A stretch of DNA of 64,000 nucleotides from Sporisorium sorghi. Its lineage: Eukaryota > Basidiomycota > Ustilaginomycetes > Ustilaginales > Ustilaginaceae. Below, piece by piece: positions 51,925 through 61,527 of the stretch. Under the pieces are notes generated by a model. That model worked only from the letters and a program-made list of their open reading frames with translations. It did not search any database and was not told the origin of the DNA. The stretch covers positions 159,065-223,064 of the forward strand of contig JALCCG010000006.1 of the NCBI GenBank assembly GCA_023212695.1, in the 5' to 3' direction. The position numbers were made by a program, and so were the translations under genes. The first letter of the stretch is position 1; each line of letters begins with the position of its first letter.

Positions 51925-54900
51925 ATGAGAAGACGTTCAGGAAAAATCCTGCTATGTATAGCACTGCTGCTGATGCAGTTGAACCTGATGCATGGGTCCC
52001 CGCAAGCTTTTGCAGCTGCATCTGCTGCAGCTCCAAAGCTGGTTGCCGGGTACTATCATACGGCTTCGCTCGTTAGCAGCGGTGATGTGTATGTATGGGG
52101 GCAGGGTGACAGAGGGCAGATAGGGGATGCTGCATGGAATGCCCGGAATACACCGGTGCAGGCAAGAGGTTTGAATGATGTAATGGATATTCACACCGGA
52201 GTTCGCAGTACCATGGCGCTCCGGAGCGATGGGACGGTATGGACTTGGGGATCGAATGAGAATGGGCAGCTCGGGATCGGAACGACAGCGGATAAGAATG
52301 TTCCGACGCCAGTAAGCGGGTTAAGCGGAATAAAGGCAATCTCGGGAGGCCTGGGCTATCACAGCATGGCTCTCACGGAGAACGGGACAGTGTGGACTTG
52401 GGGAAAAAATGACAACGGTGAGCTCGGAAACGGAACGACAGTCCAACAAAACTCGCCGGTCCTTGTTATCGGATTAAGCGATGTTACAGCGATTGCAGCG
52501 GGAGGGTACTACAGTCTTGCGTTAAAATCGGATGGCACCGTATGGGCATGGGGAGCGAATGGAAACGGCGAGTTGGGTGATGGCACGATTGTTGATAAGC
52601 ATACTCCGGTTCAGGTTTCCGGCTTGACCGATGTCATTGCCATCACGGCAGGAGGTTCCCATAGCTTAGCCATTAAACAGGATGGAACGGTATGGGCATG
52701 GGGAATCAATATGTATGGCACGCTTGGGGATGGTACCCGGACGAATCGAACCATTCCGGTAAAAGTCAGAAACCTCCAACATATTAAGGCAATAGCCGGG
52801 GGCGGGCACCACAGCCTGGCGCTGGACCAAGAGGGCAACGTATGGGGCTGGGGGGACAACAGTCGGGGACAGCTTGGTCTAGGTCATAACTCTTCCAGGA
52901 CAACTCCGGAACAACTAACGGGCATCGAACATGTTCTTGATATTGCGGGGGGTGGCTTTCATAGCGCAGCCTTAAAAAAGGACGGCAGAGTTTGGGGATG
53001 GGGTCTGAACAGCTCGGGTCAAATCGGAGATGGGACAAGGAACGACAGAAATGCACCTGCATTAACAAAGGCCGTGCTGGATACAACGGCGCCGGATACA
53101 GGCAGGGGAATGTTAAGTCCTTATCTTATAACGGTGGATTCCATCGGGATCGAGTGGCTAGGAGCCTCGGATAATTTAACCGAGCAGGATGAATTGCAGT
53201 ATTTATTATATGCATCCCACAGTCTGAATATCGGAACTGTCAGCCAAATCGAGCGGAATGGAATACCGATAGGGAGTTATGCCGCTGGTCAGCTCAAAGT
53301 AGTGGCAGACCGTCTTAACGAAGGCTCGGACTATTATTTTAACGTAATTGTGAAGGACGCTGTAGGGAATAAAAGCGCCTACAATATGCTGAAGGTTGCC
53401 ACGAAATGGCCGCAAATATATACACTAACCTACGATGGCAACGAAAACATGGCAGGGAATGTTCCGATAAGCGGAGAGCTGTTTGCCAGAGGAGACGAAG
53501 CTGACATACAGGATAATACTGGTCAGCTGACGAAGGACGGTTATTCGTTTGATGGCTGGAATACGCAGGCTGACGGAAACGGAATCGATTATCCTGTCGG
53601 CAGCAAGCTCGTATTTGGTACAGAGAACATCAGGCTCTATGCCAAATGGAATAAGAATCCCGATCCTGTGAAACTTGAGGCCGTGTCGTATGCACCGGCT
53701 CATCAATCTGCAGGGGTTGAGATGAATGAAACCTTGACGGTTACATTCAATGAAGAAGTAACGGCGGTATCCGGTAGATCGATTCTGCTTAGAGACACCT
53801 CTGATCAGCATATTGCAGAACGTATCGATGTTGGCGATACGGACAGGGTTTCGGTTATTGGAAACACGGTGGTCATCAATCCGTTGACTGAATTCGATTA
53901 TGGCAGAAGTTATTACGTCGAGATTGAGCCAGGGGCTTTTACAGGCAGCTACTCGGGAAGGAGTTATGGGGGGATTCAAGGAGAGGATACATGGAGCTTC
54001 ACGGCCAAGGAGCTGACAACTCCGGTGTACGATACCACGATGCAAGAATTAACGCTGAATTCTTCCGTGGAAGCAGTGAATTTGAGCCCTGCGTTTAGCA
54101 GATTTCACAATGACTACACGGCTCAGGTAGGCAACAAGACAGATCGCCTCACGGTGACTGCACTGGTCTATGATGCCAACGTAGTGGTAACGGCGAGTGT
54201 TTATGGAGAAACTGGAGGATTGGAAGCAGGACCGATCGATATCATCTCCGGTCAAGAGAGCCCGGATATCCCTCTTGCGGTAGGGAACAGCCGGATCGAA
54301 CTTGCCGTGATGGCACCTTCGGGTCAACATCATAAATACGTTATACATGTAACGCGCGCACCTTCCTCGGGAGGAGGGACTACACCCGAGGAGCCTGGTG
54401 GCGGGGGTACACCTATCGAACCTGGTGAAGGAGGCGGTCCGGGAACACCAGGGGGAGGTTCATCACCGGGAAGCACAGGATCAGGGGCTGCTTCCACAGG
54501 TTCATCCGTTCCTGTTGAATCTCCAGGGAACCGAGTGAATGTCAGGGTTACACTGAACAATAAAATTCAGGAAGGGATGGTTACAGGCTTGTTCCATGAG
54601 GCAGAAGGACATACCGTCGTATCGATGAAGCTGGATACGGCCAAGCTGGAAGCCCGTTTAAAGACTGTGGAATACAATCCGGTGATCATCATCGCTCTTG
54701 CACAACCAGCGGATCATATCTCCCTGGAATTAAGCGGAACGGCAATGGACCAGCTTAAAGCTAAGCAGGGAGCGATTGAAATCCGTTCATCTCTAGGAAC
54801 CTTCCATCTTCCTGCTGAGGAGGCATCTTCAACCCGCTGGAGAGCTCCGAGGGGATTTGACAGAACACTTGCAGCTGATCAAATCTTGGTTTATGTAACG

Positions 54901-55842
54901 ATAGCGGCCAGCGATGCTGCGAAATTAAGGTTTATTCAACAGACTGCTGAGCAAGCTGGCACTAGACTTGTCGGTTCCCCTGTTGATTTTGACATAACTG
55001 CTACAGCCAATGATTTTCCCTTGCGGTTAGAGCAGCATAAGCAATATATGGAGCATCGGATTTCTTTGCCGTTAGGGATGCAGAATCCTATAACAACGGC
55101 TGTTAGGGTGAGTGAAAGTGGAGAATTTATCCCTATTCCGACAAGATTGGAAATGAAGAAGGATGGAAGTCTTGAGGTCGTTCTGCACAGTTTTGTAACT
55201 GGAACGTTTGCCTTCATATTCAATGAAATCCGTTTCGCTGATGTTCAGCATCATTGGTCCGGTGATGCGGTGAATGACCTTGCCTCGCGCATGATCCTTA
55301 ACGGACGGGGGAGCGGCAAGGACACCACGAGCATGGATCAGAATGAAGTGGTCGTACAGTCCTTCGCCCCGAATGCCCAAGTAAGCCGTACGGAGTTTGC
55401 AGCCATGATGGTGAGGGCACTCGGTTTGCAGGAGGGGCAGGAAGAGGTTTCCTCCTTTAAGGATGTCAGCTCAGACGCCTGGTATAGCGGTGTGCTTGCA
55501 TTAGCTTCACGATATGACCTGCTTCAAGGATATGAGGACGGCAGTTTCCGTCCGGATCAAGCCATCACACGTCAGGAGGCCATGGTGGTGATGGCGAGGG
55601 TTATGGAGTTGACTGGTTTAAATCGTGTTGTGGATGAAAACGAAGCCGTATTCGTTCTGTCATCATATCAGGATCATGACGAACTATCCGCAAGAGTAAA
55701 GCCAGCAGCTGCTGCACTAGTGAAACAAGGGATTGTGCAAGGAGATGCCGCAAGGTTAATGCCATTGAAGAAGTTGTCCCGGGGTGAAGCGGCGGTGATG
55801 CTGCAGCGGTTACTGAAGGCGGCAGGGTTGATTGATGGATAG
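51925..55842 (+). CDS. Large surface protein: RCC1 propeller, Ig-like and beta-sandwich domains, SLH anchor
   Basis: 1305 residues from ATG 51925 (AAGGAGGAG upstream). Signal peptide (residues about 1-32, ending FAAASAAA). Residues about 37-395 contain seven RCC1-type repeats, each with a GTVWxWGxNxxGxLG core, forming a seven-bladed propeller. Then fibronectin-like part (380-490), an InlB B-type module (YDGNENMAGNVPISGE to YAKWNKNPDP), a Big/SbsA-like domain (AVSYAPAHQSAGVEMNETLTVTF), a cadherin-like beta-sandwich, a Gly/Pro-rich linker (near 815-875), a beta-rich region, and three C-terminal SLH units (FADVQHHWSGDAV; FKDVSSDAWYSGVLALASRYDLLQGYEDGSFRPDQAITRQEA; FVLSSYQDHDEL to LSRGEAAVML). 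It would be anchored to secondary cell-wall polymer on the surface. Confidence 0.9.
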   Translation: MRRRSGKILLCIALLLMQLNLMHGSPQAFAAASAAAPKLVAGYYHTASLVSSGDVYVWGQGDRGQIGDAAWNARNTPVQARGLNDVMDIHTGVRSTMALRSDGTVWTWGSNENGQLGIGTTADKNVPTPVSGLSGIKAISGGLGYHSMALTENGTVWTWGKNDNGELGNGTTVQQNSPVLVIGLSDVTAIAAGGYYSLALKSDGTVWAWGANGNGELGDGTIVDKHTPVQVSGLTDVIAITAGGSHSLAIKQDGTVWAWGINMYGTLGDGTRTNRTIPVKVRNLQHIKAIAGGGHHSLALDQEGNVWGWGDNSRGQLGLGHNSSRTTPEQLTGIEHVLDIAGGGFHSAALKKDGRVWGWGLNSSGQIGDGTRNDRNAPALTKAVLDTTAPDTGRGMLSPYLITVDSIGIEWLGASDNLTEQDELQYLLYASHSLNIGTVSQIERNGIPIGSYAAGQLKVVADRLNEGSDYYFNVIVKDAVGNKSAYNMLKVATKWPQIYTLTYDGNENMAGNVPISGELFARGDEADIQDNTGQLTKDGYSFDGWNTQADGNGIDYPVGSKLVFGTENIRLYAKWNKNPDPVKLEAVSYAPAHQSAGVEMNETLTVTFNEEVTAVSGRSILLRDTSDQHIAERIDVGDTDRVSVIGNTVVINPLTEFDYGRSYYVEIEPGAFTGSYSGRSYGGIQGEDTWSFTAKELTTPVYDTTMQELTLNSSVEAVNLSPAFSRFHNDYTAQVGNKTDRLTVTALVYDANVVVTASVYGETGGLEAGPIDIISGQESPDIPLAVGNSRIELAVMAPSGQHHKYVIHVTRAPSSGGGTTPEEPGGGGTPIEPGEGGGPGTPGGGSSPGSTGSGAASTGSSVPVESPGNRVNVRVTLNNKIQEGMVTGLFHEAEGHTVVSMKLDTAKLEARLKTVEYNPVIIIALAQPADHISLELSGTAMDQLKAKQGAIEIRSSLGTFHLPAEEASSTRWRAPRGFDRTLAADQILVYVTIAASDAAKLRFIQQTAEQAGTRLVGSPVDFDITATANDFPLRLEQHKQYMEHRISLPLGMQNPITTAVRVSESGEFIPIPTRLEMKKDGSLEVVLHSFVTGTFAFIFNEIRFADVQHHWSGDAVNDLASRMILNGRGSGKDTTSMDQNEVVVQSFAPNAQVSRTEFAAMMVRALGLQEGQEEVSSFKDVSSDAWYSGVLALASRYDLLQGYEDGSFRPDQAITRQEAMVVMARVMELTGLNRVVDENEAVFVLSSYQDHDELSARVKPAAAALVKQGIVQGDAARLMPLKKLSRGEAAVMLQRLLKAAGLIDG

Positions 55843-55860
55843 GCTGGAATCATGTTTGAA

Positions 55861-55887
55861 GGGGATGCCGTGAGGCGTCCTTTTTTC
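55861..55887 (+). terminator. Terminator after the surface protein gene
   Basis: GGATGCC pairs with GGCGTCC over a GTGA loop, followed by TTTTTT. The rest of 55888-56107 is AT-rich with no gene; I saw no purine-riboswitch core. Confidence 0.8.
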
Positions 55888-56107
55888 TGTCCCTATGGAT
55901 TTTTGTGTGCAGCATCGTATAACATGACATAATTAGAAAATATTGCGTTTTCATCTGGAATTTCCGCCAGAAAGTGTTGATCAAATGTTGGCAATTTCCG
56001 AACATTATCGACATTTGGATAAGGTAATGTTCTGTGATATACGCAGTTTTCCACCAAATTTTTGCTAGAAAACACATTAAACTACATAAAACGCTAAAAT
56101 TTTTGTT

Positions 56108-56136
56108 TTGACATCTGCTTGTCTATACCATAGGAT
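56108..56136 (+). promoter_or_regulatory. Promoter of the nucleoside uptake operon
   Basis: TTGACA at 56108-56113, 17 bases, TAGGAT at 56131-56136; about 44 bases before the start codon, with AGGAGG before the gene. Confidence 0.7.
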
Positions 56137-56179
56137 AATAGTATAAAAAGTGCTCAACTTAGGAGGATAAGGTCAGGAA

Positions 56180-57223
56180 ATGAAAAAGACATGGTCAATT
56201 CTATTAACACTCGTATTATCCGTTGGATTGCTTGCAGCTTGCGGCAACGATGATAAGTCTACTGACACTGGTGCAGCGAATGGCGGTTCAGAAGGATCTC
56301 AAGATAAGAAACGCATTGCACTTGTACTTCCTGAGAAGATCGGTGTTAATCCTTTCTTTGCATTAATGGATGAAGGATTGAAAAAAGCGGCTACCGATTT
56401 CAACGTTGAAGTGAAGACGATTGAATCGACTGACCCGGCCTCGATCGAGCAAAACCTGCGTACGGCCGTTGCCGAGAAATATGATCTGATCATTACTTCT
56501 ACCTTCCAGATGGAAGATGCACTGAAGAAGGTTGCACCGGAGAATCCGGACGTGCCTTTCGCCATTATCGATACAGTGGTAGATTTGCCGAATGTCCGCA
56601 GCGTTGTATTCCGTGAACATGAAGCAGCTTATCTGCTGGGTGCAGCAGCTGGACTGGCTACGAAGACAAACAAGGTTGGCAACGTGGTTGCAGACGACAT
56701 TCCTATTATGCATAAATATATGACCGGCTTTGCCGAAGGCGCAAAATCGGTAAACCCTAACGTTGAAATATTTGTTAACTATGTCGGCGGATTTACAGAC
56801 CCGGCTAAAGCGAAGGAACTCGCACTCCTCCAGAATTCCAAGGGTGCCGATTTCGTTGCTGGCCTCTCTGCTGTCGGTGACCTCGGCGTGTTTGAAGCCG
56901 CAAAGGAAAAAGGCTTCTACGCTTCCGGACAAGATACGGATAACACGGGCACGGATCCTGAGCACGTTGTGCTTGCTCAATTGAAAGGCACAGACGCTGT
57001 TGTGTACGAAACAGTTAAGGACTTCTCGGAAGGCAACTACTCATTCGACATTCGTGACTATGGCCTGAAAGAAGGCGGCGTAGGTCTCACTTACGTTACC
57101 CATGAGAGCAAAACACCGCTCAATCCATTCATTGGACAAGACATCGTGGACCAGCTCAAGGTGATTTCCGACGATATTATCGCCGGAAAGATTAAAGTAA
57201 CCAACGCATTGGAACAAAATTAA
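56180..57223 (+). CDS. nupN: BmpA/NupN-type nucleoside-binding lipoprotein
   Basis: 347 residues, lipoprotein (LVLSVGLLAAC, lipidated cysteine near residue 21), followed by a Gly/Ser/Asp linker. The BMP/PnrA fold is shown by KKRIALVLPEKIGVNPFFALMDEGLKKAATDF, AVAEKYDLIITSTFQMEDAL, DLPNVRSVVFREHEAAYLLGAAAGLATKTNKVG and AAKEKGFYASGQDTDNTG. Family members bind purine nucleosides such as guanosine outside the membrane. It heads an operon with the nupOPQ-like genes, in the same order as B. subtilis nupNOPQ. Confidence 0.9.
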   Translation: MKKTWSILLTLVLSVGLLAACGNDDKSTDTGAANGGSEGSQDKKRIALVLPEKIGVNPFFALMDEGLKKAATDFNVEVKTIESTDPASIEQNLRTAVAEKYDLIITSTFQMEDALKKVAPENPDVPFAIIDTVVDLPNVRSVVFREHEAAYLLGAAAGLATKTNKVGNVVADDIPIMHKYMTGFAEGAKSVNPNVEIFVNYVGGFTDPAKAKELALLQNSKGADFVAGLSAVGDLGVFEAAKEKGFYASGQDTDNTGTDPEHVVLAQLKGTDAVVYETVKDFSEGNYSFDIRDYGLKEGGVGLTYVTHESKTPLNPFIGQDIVDQLKVISDDIIAGKIKVTNALEQN

Positions 57224-57294
57224 TTCTCACCTGGACCGGCTGCCACATGAGCAGTCGGTCTTTCATTCAGAAGCGAAAGGAAGGCATAACTTCG

Positions 57295-58788
57295 ATGCTA
57301 CTCCAGATGGACAATATTACGAAAAAGTATGGCGAGTTTAGCGCAAACCGCGGCATTGATTTTTCGCTGCGTGCGGGTGAGGTTCATGCGATTGTCGGGG
57401 AGAATGGTGCAGGCAAAACAACGCTGATGCGAATATTGTACGGGATGGAGCAGCCAACCTCGGGTACGATTCGGCTGAATGGCAAGGAAGTTTCGTTTGC
57501 GAGCCCGGAGGGTGCGATTCGCGGCGGCATCGGCATGGTTCACCAGCACTTTATGCTGTTTCCTACGTTTACAATTGCCGAGAATATCGTGATTGGCAAT
57601 GAGCCGGGCTCCGGTGCCAGGTTTGACCGCAAGCAAGCGGTGAAAACGGTGGATGGACTCTGTGAGCAATACGGAATGAAGGTTGATCCGCGCGCAATCG
57701 TGAGCAGCAGTGCACCGGGTGTACAGCAGCGGGTTGAAATATTGAAGGTGCTGTATCAAGGTGCCGAAATCATTATTCTGGATGAGCCAACAGGCGTGCT
57801 GACGCCGCTTGAGGTGCAGGAACTCCTTGAGGCCATTAAACAGCTCTCTAAACAGGGCAAAAGCTTTATTCTGATTAGCCACAAGCTGAATGAAGTTCTG
57901 GATGTGGCTGACCGGATTACGGTGCTCCGCGACGGTGCGGTTACCGGCGTTGTGGAGAAGGGAAACACGGATGCCCGTCAGCTCTCCCGTCTTATGGTAG
58001 GCCGCGAGTTAGCGGAGCTGGATAAGAAATCGATAACGCCGGGTGAGAAGGTGCTTGAGGTATCGGACGTTTCGATTCGCGGAACGAAAGGGAAGCCGGT
58101 GCTGGATGGCGTGAATATACAAGTCCGGGCAGGCGAGGTTGTCGGGGTTGCCGGCATTTCCGGCAACGGTCAGTCTGAGCTGCTACAGGTGATTTCCGGC
58201 TTGGCTCAGCCCGACAGCGGCCGGATAGCCGTATCGGGCAAGGATGTTACCGGTATGTCTACGCGTGAGATAAGAGAGCATGGGTTAGCCCACATTCCGG
58301 AGGATCGTTATGTATGGGGAGCTAACCGTACGGCAACCGTGATGGATACCGGACTTATGGGTCACCATCGCCGTTTGCAGAAGGGCGGCTTCCTTAAACT
58401 GAAGGACATCCGCTCGCTTGTTTCCGGTTGGGTTCAGAAGTTCTCCATCAAGACGGGGTCTCTGGAGACAAGCACCCAGTATTTATCCGGCGGCAATCTG
58501 CAGAAGCTGATTGTTGCCCGGGAACTTGAGCAGGGAACCCCGTTCCTGATCGCTGCCGAACCGACGCGCGGCGTTGATATCGGCGCCATGGAGACCATTC
58601 ATGGTGAACTGCTCAAGCGGCGTGAAGAGGGGACAGGTATTCTGCTGGTATCTTCTGAATTAACGGAAATTTTGAAGCTGTCCGATCGGGTTCTGGTTAT
58701 GTTTGAAGGTCGGATTGCAGGTGAGTTGTCAGCGAAGGAAGCGACAGAAGAGAAATTGGGGCTGCTGATGGCGGGAGGAACCTTGTAA
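57295..58788 (+). CDS. nupO: Nucleoside ABC transporter ATPase (two nucleotide-binding domains)
   Basis: 497 residues from ATG 57295 (AGGAAGG upstream). Two fused ABC domains. The first has Walker A GENGAGKTTL near residue 38, signature VSSSAPGVQQRVEIL (the LSGG-like part is degenerate), and Walker B IIILDEPTGVLTP. The second has a Walker-A-like GISGNGQSELLQ, signature QYLSGGNLQKLIVAREL and LIAAEPTRGVD. The second motif A lacks the Lys, common in the sugar/nucleoside (RbsA-like) tandem ATPases. The stop overlaps the next start by one base. Confidence 0.93.
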   Translation: MLLQMDNITKKYGEFSANRGIDFSLRAGEVHAIVGENGAGKTTLMRILYGMEQPTSGTIRLNGKEVSFASPEGAIRGGIGMVHQHFMLFPTFTIAENIVIGNEPGSGARFDRKQAVKTVDGLCEQYGMKVDPRAIVSSSAPGVQQRVEILKVLYQGAEIIILDEPTGVLTPLEVQELLEAIKQLSKQGKSFILISHKLNEVLDVADRITVLRDGAVTGVVEKGNTDARQLSRLMVGRELAELDKKSITPGEKVLEVSDVSIRGTKGKPVLDGVNIQVRAGEVVGVAGISGNGQSELLQVISGLAQPDSGRIAVSGKDVTGMSTREIREHGLAHIPEDRYVWGANRTATVMDTGLMGHHRRLQKGGFLKLKDIRSLVSGWVQKFSIKTGSLETSTQYLSGGNLQKLIVARELEQGTPFLIAAEPTRGVDIGAMETIHGELLKRREEGTGILLVSSELTEILKLSDRVLVMFEGRIAGELSAKEATEEKLGLLMAGGTL

Positions 58789-59855
58789 TGAATAAATGGA
58801 CAAAATTGACGCTTCCGCTGCTTCAGCCGATTGCGGCGATCATGGTAGGTTTGCTCGCGGGGGCGATTGCCATCATGATTGCCGGAGGCGATATTCTGGA
58901 GACCTATGCAGAGATGTGGAAGGGCGCCTTCGGCGGCATGTATTTCTTCACGAATACGCTGTCCCGGGCGACGCCGATCATCCTGATTGGTCTGGGTGCG
59001 GCATTTGCATTCCGCGCCGGATTTTTTAACCTGGGTGCTGAAGGACAGATGGTGTTTGGTGCGCTTTCCGCCGCATTGGTCGGTTTATATATGCCTGGAC
59101 CCGGCTGGCTGGTGTGCATCGTTGCCATCATTGCAGGTATCGTTGCGGGTGGTCTGTGGTCGGTGATGGCCGGATATTTTGACGCCAGATTCCGGGTTAA
59201 CCTGCTGATCTCCACGCTGCTGCTGAATTATGTGGCTGTACTGTTTGCGGGTTATCTGGTTGCCTATCCGCTGAAGGACCGTTCAGGTTCTGCTGCGATG
59301 GCACAGTCCGAAATGCTGGACAACAGTGTCTGGCTGCCGAAGCTGATCTCCGGCATGCCGCTGCACGTAGGGTTTGTGCTGGCTGTGCTTGCCGCGTTAA
59401 TTATATTCGTATTATTGAAGCGTTCCGTGATCGGATACGAGGTCCGGATGCTTGGCGGCAATCCATTGTTTGCCCTGTTCGGCGGGGTTAAGCGTGGTCC
59501 CATGATGCTTGGCGCGATGTTCTTCAGCGGCGGCTTGGCTGGTCTTGGCGGCGCTGTTGAAATACTGGGCTCTCAGTATCGTTATATTGATGGCGCATTA
59601 TCCACGGCTGACTATGCTTGGACGGGCATTATGGCTGCATTGTTGGCAGGGTCGCATCCGATCGGCACGCTGATTGCATCGATTTTTTTGGCCGCATTGC
59701 AGACAGGCGGCATGGGCGTCGAACGAAATACGGAAGTGCCGCTTGAAGTGGGAGCCATTATACAAGCCGTGCTGATTCTGTTTATTTCCGCCCGATTCAC
59801 ATACAGCTTCCTGAAGCGCAGAAAGGGGAACAAATCCGATGGAACAGCTGTTTGA
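58788..59855 (+). CDS. nupP: Nucleoside ABC permease
   Basis: 355 residues, eight to ten membrane segments of the BPD_transp_2 (RbsC-like) family. Recognised stretches are ATPIILIGLGAAFAFRAGFFNLGAEGQMVFGAL, LLISTLLLNYVAVLFAGYL and AALLAGSHPIGTLIASIFLAALQTGG. Start overlaps the ATPase stop; end overlaps the next permease by 17 bases, so the operon is tightly coupled. Confidence 0.93.
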   Translation: MNKWTKLTLPLLQPIAAIMVGLLAGAIAIMIAGGDILETYAEMWKGAFGGMYFFTNTLSRATPIILIGLGAAFAFRAGFFNLGAEGQMVFGALSAALVGLYMPGPGWLVCIVAIIAGIVAGGLWSVMAGYFDARFRVNLLISTLLLNYVAVLFAGYLVAYPLKDRSGSAAMAQSEMLDNSVWLPKLISGMPLHVGFVLAVLAALIIFVLLKRSVIGYEVRMLGGNPLFALFGGVKRGPMMLGAMFFSGGLAGLGGAVEILGSQYRYIDGALSTADYAWTGIMAALLAGSHPIGTLIASIFLAALQTGGMGVERNTEVPLEVGAIIQAVLILFISARFTYSFLKRRKGNKSDGTAV

Positions 59856-60762
59856 TCTTGCATTAATCAACTCGGCCCTGCGTGTGCTTACTCCGATCCT
59901 GCTTGCAGCCCTCGGCGGTGCCCTGTGTTCGCGCGTCGGATTGTTCAATGTCGGTCTGGAAGGCTTTATGCTGTTGGGTGCTTTTTCCGCCGTGGTGGGG
60001 AATTACTTTTTCGGTAATGTCTTTTATGCGATTTTGTTCGCGATTGCGATCGTCTCGATATTTTCCTTTATATTTGCCTATCTCAGCATCAATCTGCAGG
60101 CCAACGTCATTGTGGTTGGTATCGCGATGAATGCCTTGGCTGCCGGATTGACGACATTTAGCTTACGGGCTATTTTTGACGTAAAAGGCGCATTTTATGA
60201 TAATACGATGGTGGGACTGCCGAAATGGAACATACCGATTATCGAGGACATTCCGGTGCTGGGTCCGATCCTGGCTGGTCTGACACCTCTTGTATATCTG
60301 TCCTTTTTGATTGCGGGCTTGATGTGGTATTATTTCTATCGCACAAAGAGCGGCTTCCGTTTCCTGGCTGCAGGTGAGAATCCACTCGCTGCCAAAAGCG
60401 TGGGAATCCGCGTAAGACGTTATCAGTATGGCGCTGTGCTGGCCAGCGGCGTGTTATGTGCGCTTGCAGGCGCGCAGCTGTCACTTGGACAGGTGACGAT
60501 GTTTACGGAAGGCATGACGGCCGGGCGCGGCTTTATTGCGCTGGTGGCAACGATGCTGGGCCAATCGGGTCCGCTTGGCGTTACGGCGGCAAGCCTGCTG
60601 TTCGGCTTTATGGATGCACTGAGCATCCGGTTCCAGGGCCTCGCACTGCCTACACATTTCACGCAGATGCTGCCTTATGTCGTCACGATTCTGGCCATGT
60701 TCTTCTTTAAGAATAAAAGCTTCCAGCAGGATGCACTGAAGCAGGGCTCAAGCTCCAGATAG
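59839..60762 (+). CDS. nupQ: Nucleoside ABC permease
   Basis: 307 residues of the same permease family: RVLTPILLAALGGALCSRVGLFNVGLEGFMLLGAFSAV, FLAAGENPLAAKSVGIRVRRYQYGAVLASGVLCALAGAQLSLGQVTMF and GFIALVATMLGQSGPLGVTAASLLFGFMDALSIRFQG. It forms the second half of the membrane channel with the preceding permease. Confidence 0.93.
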   Translation: MEQLFDLALINSALRVLTPILLAALGGALCSRVGLFNVGLEGFMLLGAFSAVVGNYFFGNVFYAILFAIAIVSIFSFIFAYLSINLQANVIVVGIAMNALAAGLTTFSLRAIFDVKGAFYDNTMVGLPKWNIPIIEDIPVLGPILAGLTPLVYLSFLIAGLMWYYFYRTKSGFRFLAAGENPLAAKSVGIRVRRYQYGAVLASGVLCALAGAQLSLGQVTMFTEGMTAGRGFIALVATMLGQSGPLGVTAASLLFGFMDALSIRFQGLALPTHFTQMLPYVVTILAMFFFKNKSFQQDALKQGSSSR

Positions 60763-60851
60763 GCGCACACGCCGCGCCGCGATAACCTGTATTGAGTCCT
60801 CCAGACGTTAAGCGGTTGTGGATACGATCCAGCATAGAGGAGATGAACTTG

Positions 60852-61526
60852 GTGCACAAAAAAGCAGAACGTTTGAAAAAAATGAAGCCGGTGGCAGCTA
60901 ATAACCTAACGGATGAACAGCGTGCCAAACTGCCGCCGGGGCAGACGCTGACCGAAAAGTTTCCTATCCTGCATGAAGGGGACGTTCCTCGCTACGACAT
61001 GTCGGAATGGAGACTCAAGGTATTCGGCGAGGTCGAAGAGGAACTGACGTTTACTTATGAAGATTTAATGGCCATGCCAACGGTAACAGTGAACACCGAT
61101 ATTCACTGTGTTACGCGTTGGTCCAAATTCGATACGGTTTGGGAAGGAATCCTGTTCCGGGATTTCCTCGCGGGCCTCAATGTGAAGCCGGAAGCCAAAT
61201 ACGTCATGTTTCATGCCGATCCCGATTACGATACGAATGTGCCGATCGAGGATCTGCTTATGGACAATGTGATGCTCGCCTACCGCTTCAATGGCGAGCC
61301 GCTGACGGACAAGCATGGTTGGCCGCTTCGCACGGTCGTACCGCATCGTTATTTCTGGAAGAGCGCGAAGTGGCTGCGCGGCATCGAGTTTATGAAGGAA
61401 GACCGCCCGGGCTTCTGGGAACGCAATGGCTTCCATAACGAAGCGGATCCGTTTAAGGAAGAGCGGTTCAGCGGCGAAGCACTGGATATACCTGAAGATG
61501 AATGGACACATAAGGAGTTTGACTAA
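60852..61526 (+). CDS. Sulfite oxidase-fold molybdopterin enzyme, short form
   Basis: 224 residues from GTG 60852 or TTG 60849; GGAG at 60839-60842 is then correctly spaced, while ATG 60843 touches the site. Molybdopterin-binding oxidoreductase domain: VFGEVEEELTFTYEDLMAMPTVTV, IHCVTRWSKFDTVWEGILFRDFL (with the Mo-ligand cysteine near 86), DNVMLAYRFNGEPLTDKHGWPLRTVVPHRYFWKSAKWLRGIEFM. There is no signal peptide and no heme domain. It lies between nucleoside uptake genes and a nucleoside phosphorylase, with only a base between stop and next start (1 base); its substrate is not known. Confidence 0.88.
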   Translation: MHKKAERLKKMKPVAANNLTDEQRAKLPPGQTLTEKFPILHEGDVPRYDMSEWRLKVFGEVEEELTFTYEDLMAMPTVTVNTDIHCVTRWSKFDTVWEGILFRDFLAGLNVKPEAKYVMFHADPDYDTNVPIEDLLMDNVMLAYRFNGEPLTDKHGWPLRTVVPHRYFWKSAKWLRGIEFMKEDRPGFWERNGFHNEADPFKEERFSGEALDIPEDEWTHKEFD

Positions 61527-61527
61527 T

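Noticed and set aside
55888..56107. Purine or similar riboswitch before the nucleoside operon
   Set aside because: No conserved core elements seen, and the promoter lies downstream of most of this region.
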